Shown: positions 41,851 to 42,802 of the stretch, piece after piece | How positions within the stretch are numbered: the first letter of the stretch is position 1 | Layout of the letters: every line of letters begins with the position of its first letter | NCBI GenBank assembly: GCA_005805305.1 | Contig: SYMW01000058.1 | Location: forward strand, 1 to 42,802 | DNA from: Verrucomicrobiales bacterium | Lineage (GTDB): Bacteria > Verrucomicrobiota > Verrucomicrobiia > Limisphaerales > F1-80-MAGS106 | Reading direction: 5' to 3' | DNA length: 42,802 nt | Made by a program: the position numbers and the translations under genes | The notes under the pieces: model-generated | Databases searched by the model: none | What the model saw: only the letters and a program-made list of their open reading frames with translations | Told to the model about the DNA's origin: nothing

Positions 41851-42802
41851 TCACCCGAACACATTGGCCCGCAAATCGCGCAGCGCATACAGTTCCACCT
41901 CCACCCCGCGCAAGCGCCGCGCCCCAGTCTCTCTCTTGGGCCCGAACCGATCCCGATAAGCCCTCAAAATCTCGTCCACAAACGCGCGGCTCCCAAACAC
42001 GGCTCCATCGCAAAAGTAACGCACACGGCAACGCACATAATCTCCCACGGGCAGCCGTCCGCGCTGTTCCAGCACACGCATCACCTCCTCGTGCGCCAAC
42101 GCCCCGCGCGAAGTCCGTCCGTCCTCCAACACCGCCTCGTTCTCCTCATGGCCCTGGTTAAATAACCGCATCCGGTAGATTTCCATAGCTTTGGTCAGCG
42201 TCTCCTCCCGACCCCGCATCGCCCCGACCACCCTCTGCAACCCGTTCCTGGCCAGTCGTTTGCCAGCCACCGCTTCCCCGTATCCGCTCCATCGATACGC
42301 TTTGGGATCCGCGACCATCCCGGCCCGCACCGGATTCAAATCGATATACGCCGCCATCGTCACCAACGCTTCCCCGGCCCCTTCCACCAGAACACTCTTG
42401 AACCGGTCTTCCCAAAGCGTCCCCCGCCGTCCGCTCCGCCGGTTATACCACTGCGTAAATCGTTGCTTCACAAGCTTCATGAAAGCGCTCACGTCCCACA
42501 TCCGCGCGTAATACCGCTCCAGCCACTCTGCCTCGGCTTTCTGATCATTGGCTTGCCGATACCCTTCTAATTCCTGCCATGCCGCCCCAGCGTCCTGGCA
42601 CCCGGTCAATTCCCGCAATCGTTCCCGAATCTCCTCGGCGGTTGGCTTGATCTCGGGCGCCTTGGCAACCTCCACCAGCATATGAAAGTGATTGGACATC
42701 ACGCAGAACGTCAGCACACGCACCCCGCAGAACCGTTCATACTCCCTCATCAACTCCACGAACCGCTCCCGTTCCGCGTCTCCAAAAATGAACCGACGGT
42801 CC
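41851..42802 (-). CDS. REP-associated-type (Y1/IS200-like) transposase, 5' end outside window
   Basis: The frame is open from the window end (reading DRRFIFGDAERERFVELM before the ATG at 42759) to TGA at 41851-41853, so about 316 residues are visible and the N-terminus is missing. CVMSNHFHMLVEV carries the HUH metal-binding histidines of Y1 transposases. The helix with DVSAFMKLVKQRFTQWYNRR would hold the catalytic region, and GTLWEDRFKSVLVE and AAYIDLNPVRAGMV are typical of the RAYT group. These single-copy enzymes process palindromic REP elements or mobilise themselves by single-strand transposition. The ~130-residue C-terminal extension (RCRVRYFCDGAVFGSRAFVD) is common in PVC-phylum copies. 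The gene appears intact as far as seen. Confidence 0.88.
   Translation of the reverse strand, partial: DRRFIFGDAERERFVELMREYERFCGVRVLTFCVMSNHFHMLVEVAKAPEIKPTAEEIRERLRELTGCQDAGAAWQELEGYRQANDQKAEAEWLERYYARMWDVSAFMKLVKQRFTQWYNRRSGRRGTLWEDRFKSVLVEGAGEALVTMAAYIDLNPVRAGMVADPKAYRWSGYGEAVAGKRLARNGLQRVVGAMRGREETLTKAMEIYRMRLFNQGHEENEAVLEDGRTSRGALAHEEVMRVLEQRGRLPVGDYVRCRVRYFCDGAVFGSRAFVDEILRAYRDRFGPKRETGARRLRGVEVELYALRDLRANVFG

Overview
The window looks like part of a Verrucomicrobiota chromosome, or a close PVC relative. This is inferred, not proven, from a high-GC sequence with many GTG/TTG starts, a secreted DUF1501/DUF1800 gene pair, a large REP-associated-type (Y1) transposase of the kind common in that phylum, and a decayed ISAs1-type element. 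No rRNA, tRNA, CRISPR array or replication gene was seen.

Positions 1-35088 are almost entirely plus-strand genes for making, decorating and exporting a complex surface glycan. The window opens inside a membrane protein that resembles the end of an O-antigen ligase/polymerase. It is followed by a zinc-ribbon-like methyltransferase, two glycosyltransferases (GT4, GT2) and an MsbA-type ABC exporter. Next comes a nonulosonic-acid module (5416-12341): CMP-NulO synthetase, NeuC/LegG-type 2-epimerase, methyltransferase, NeuB/LegI-type synthase, FemAB/GNAT acyltransferase, CBS-domain nucleotidyltransferase (PtmE-like) and SDR dehydratase (LegB-like). This set fits a legionaminic-acid-type sugar better than plain sialic acid, although no LegC aminotransferase or LegH acetyltransferase is visible. 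After an apparently unrelated DUF4287/DUF5655 gene comes a compact DUF115 protein, the domain family of Maf flagellin NulO transferases.

The next 20 kb (14089-35088) is a long run of glycosyltransferases (GT8, HlpA-like, several GT4, GT2, a GT-C-like membrane protein) interleaved with methyltransferases, three of them FkbM-type. Inside it, 27067-30149 encodes an ArnC-like polyprenyl-phosphate transferase, a formyltransferase and a WecE-type aminotransferase. Together they suggest a 4-formamido-4,6-dideoxyhexose placed on undecaprenyl phosphate. Many genes overlap by ATGA/GTGA/TTGA, so translation is probably coupled over long stretches.

From about 35074 the strand switches. A YdjC/HpnK-type deacetylase lies downstream of a DUF1501 and a DUF1800 protein, the latter with an inserted carbohydrate-binding-like domain. 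Positions 40129-41850 hold fragments only: a broken DUF4338/ISAs1-type transposase, an AT-richer minus-strand coding remnant and other scraps. The window ends in a REP-associated-type transposase cut by the edge.
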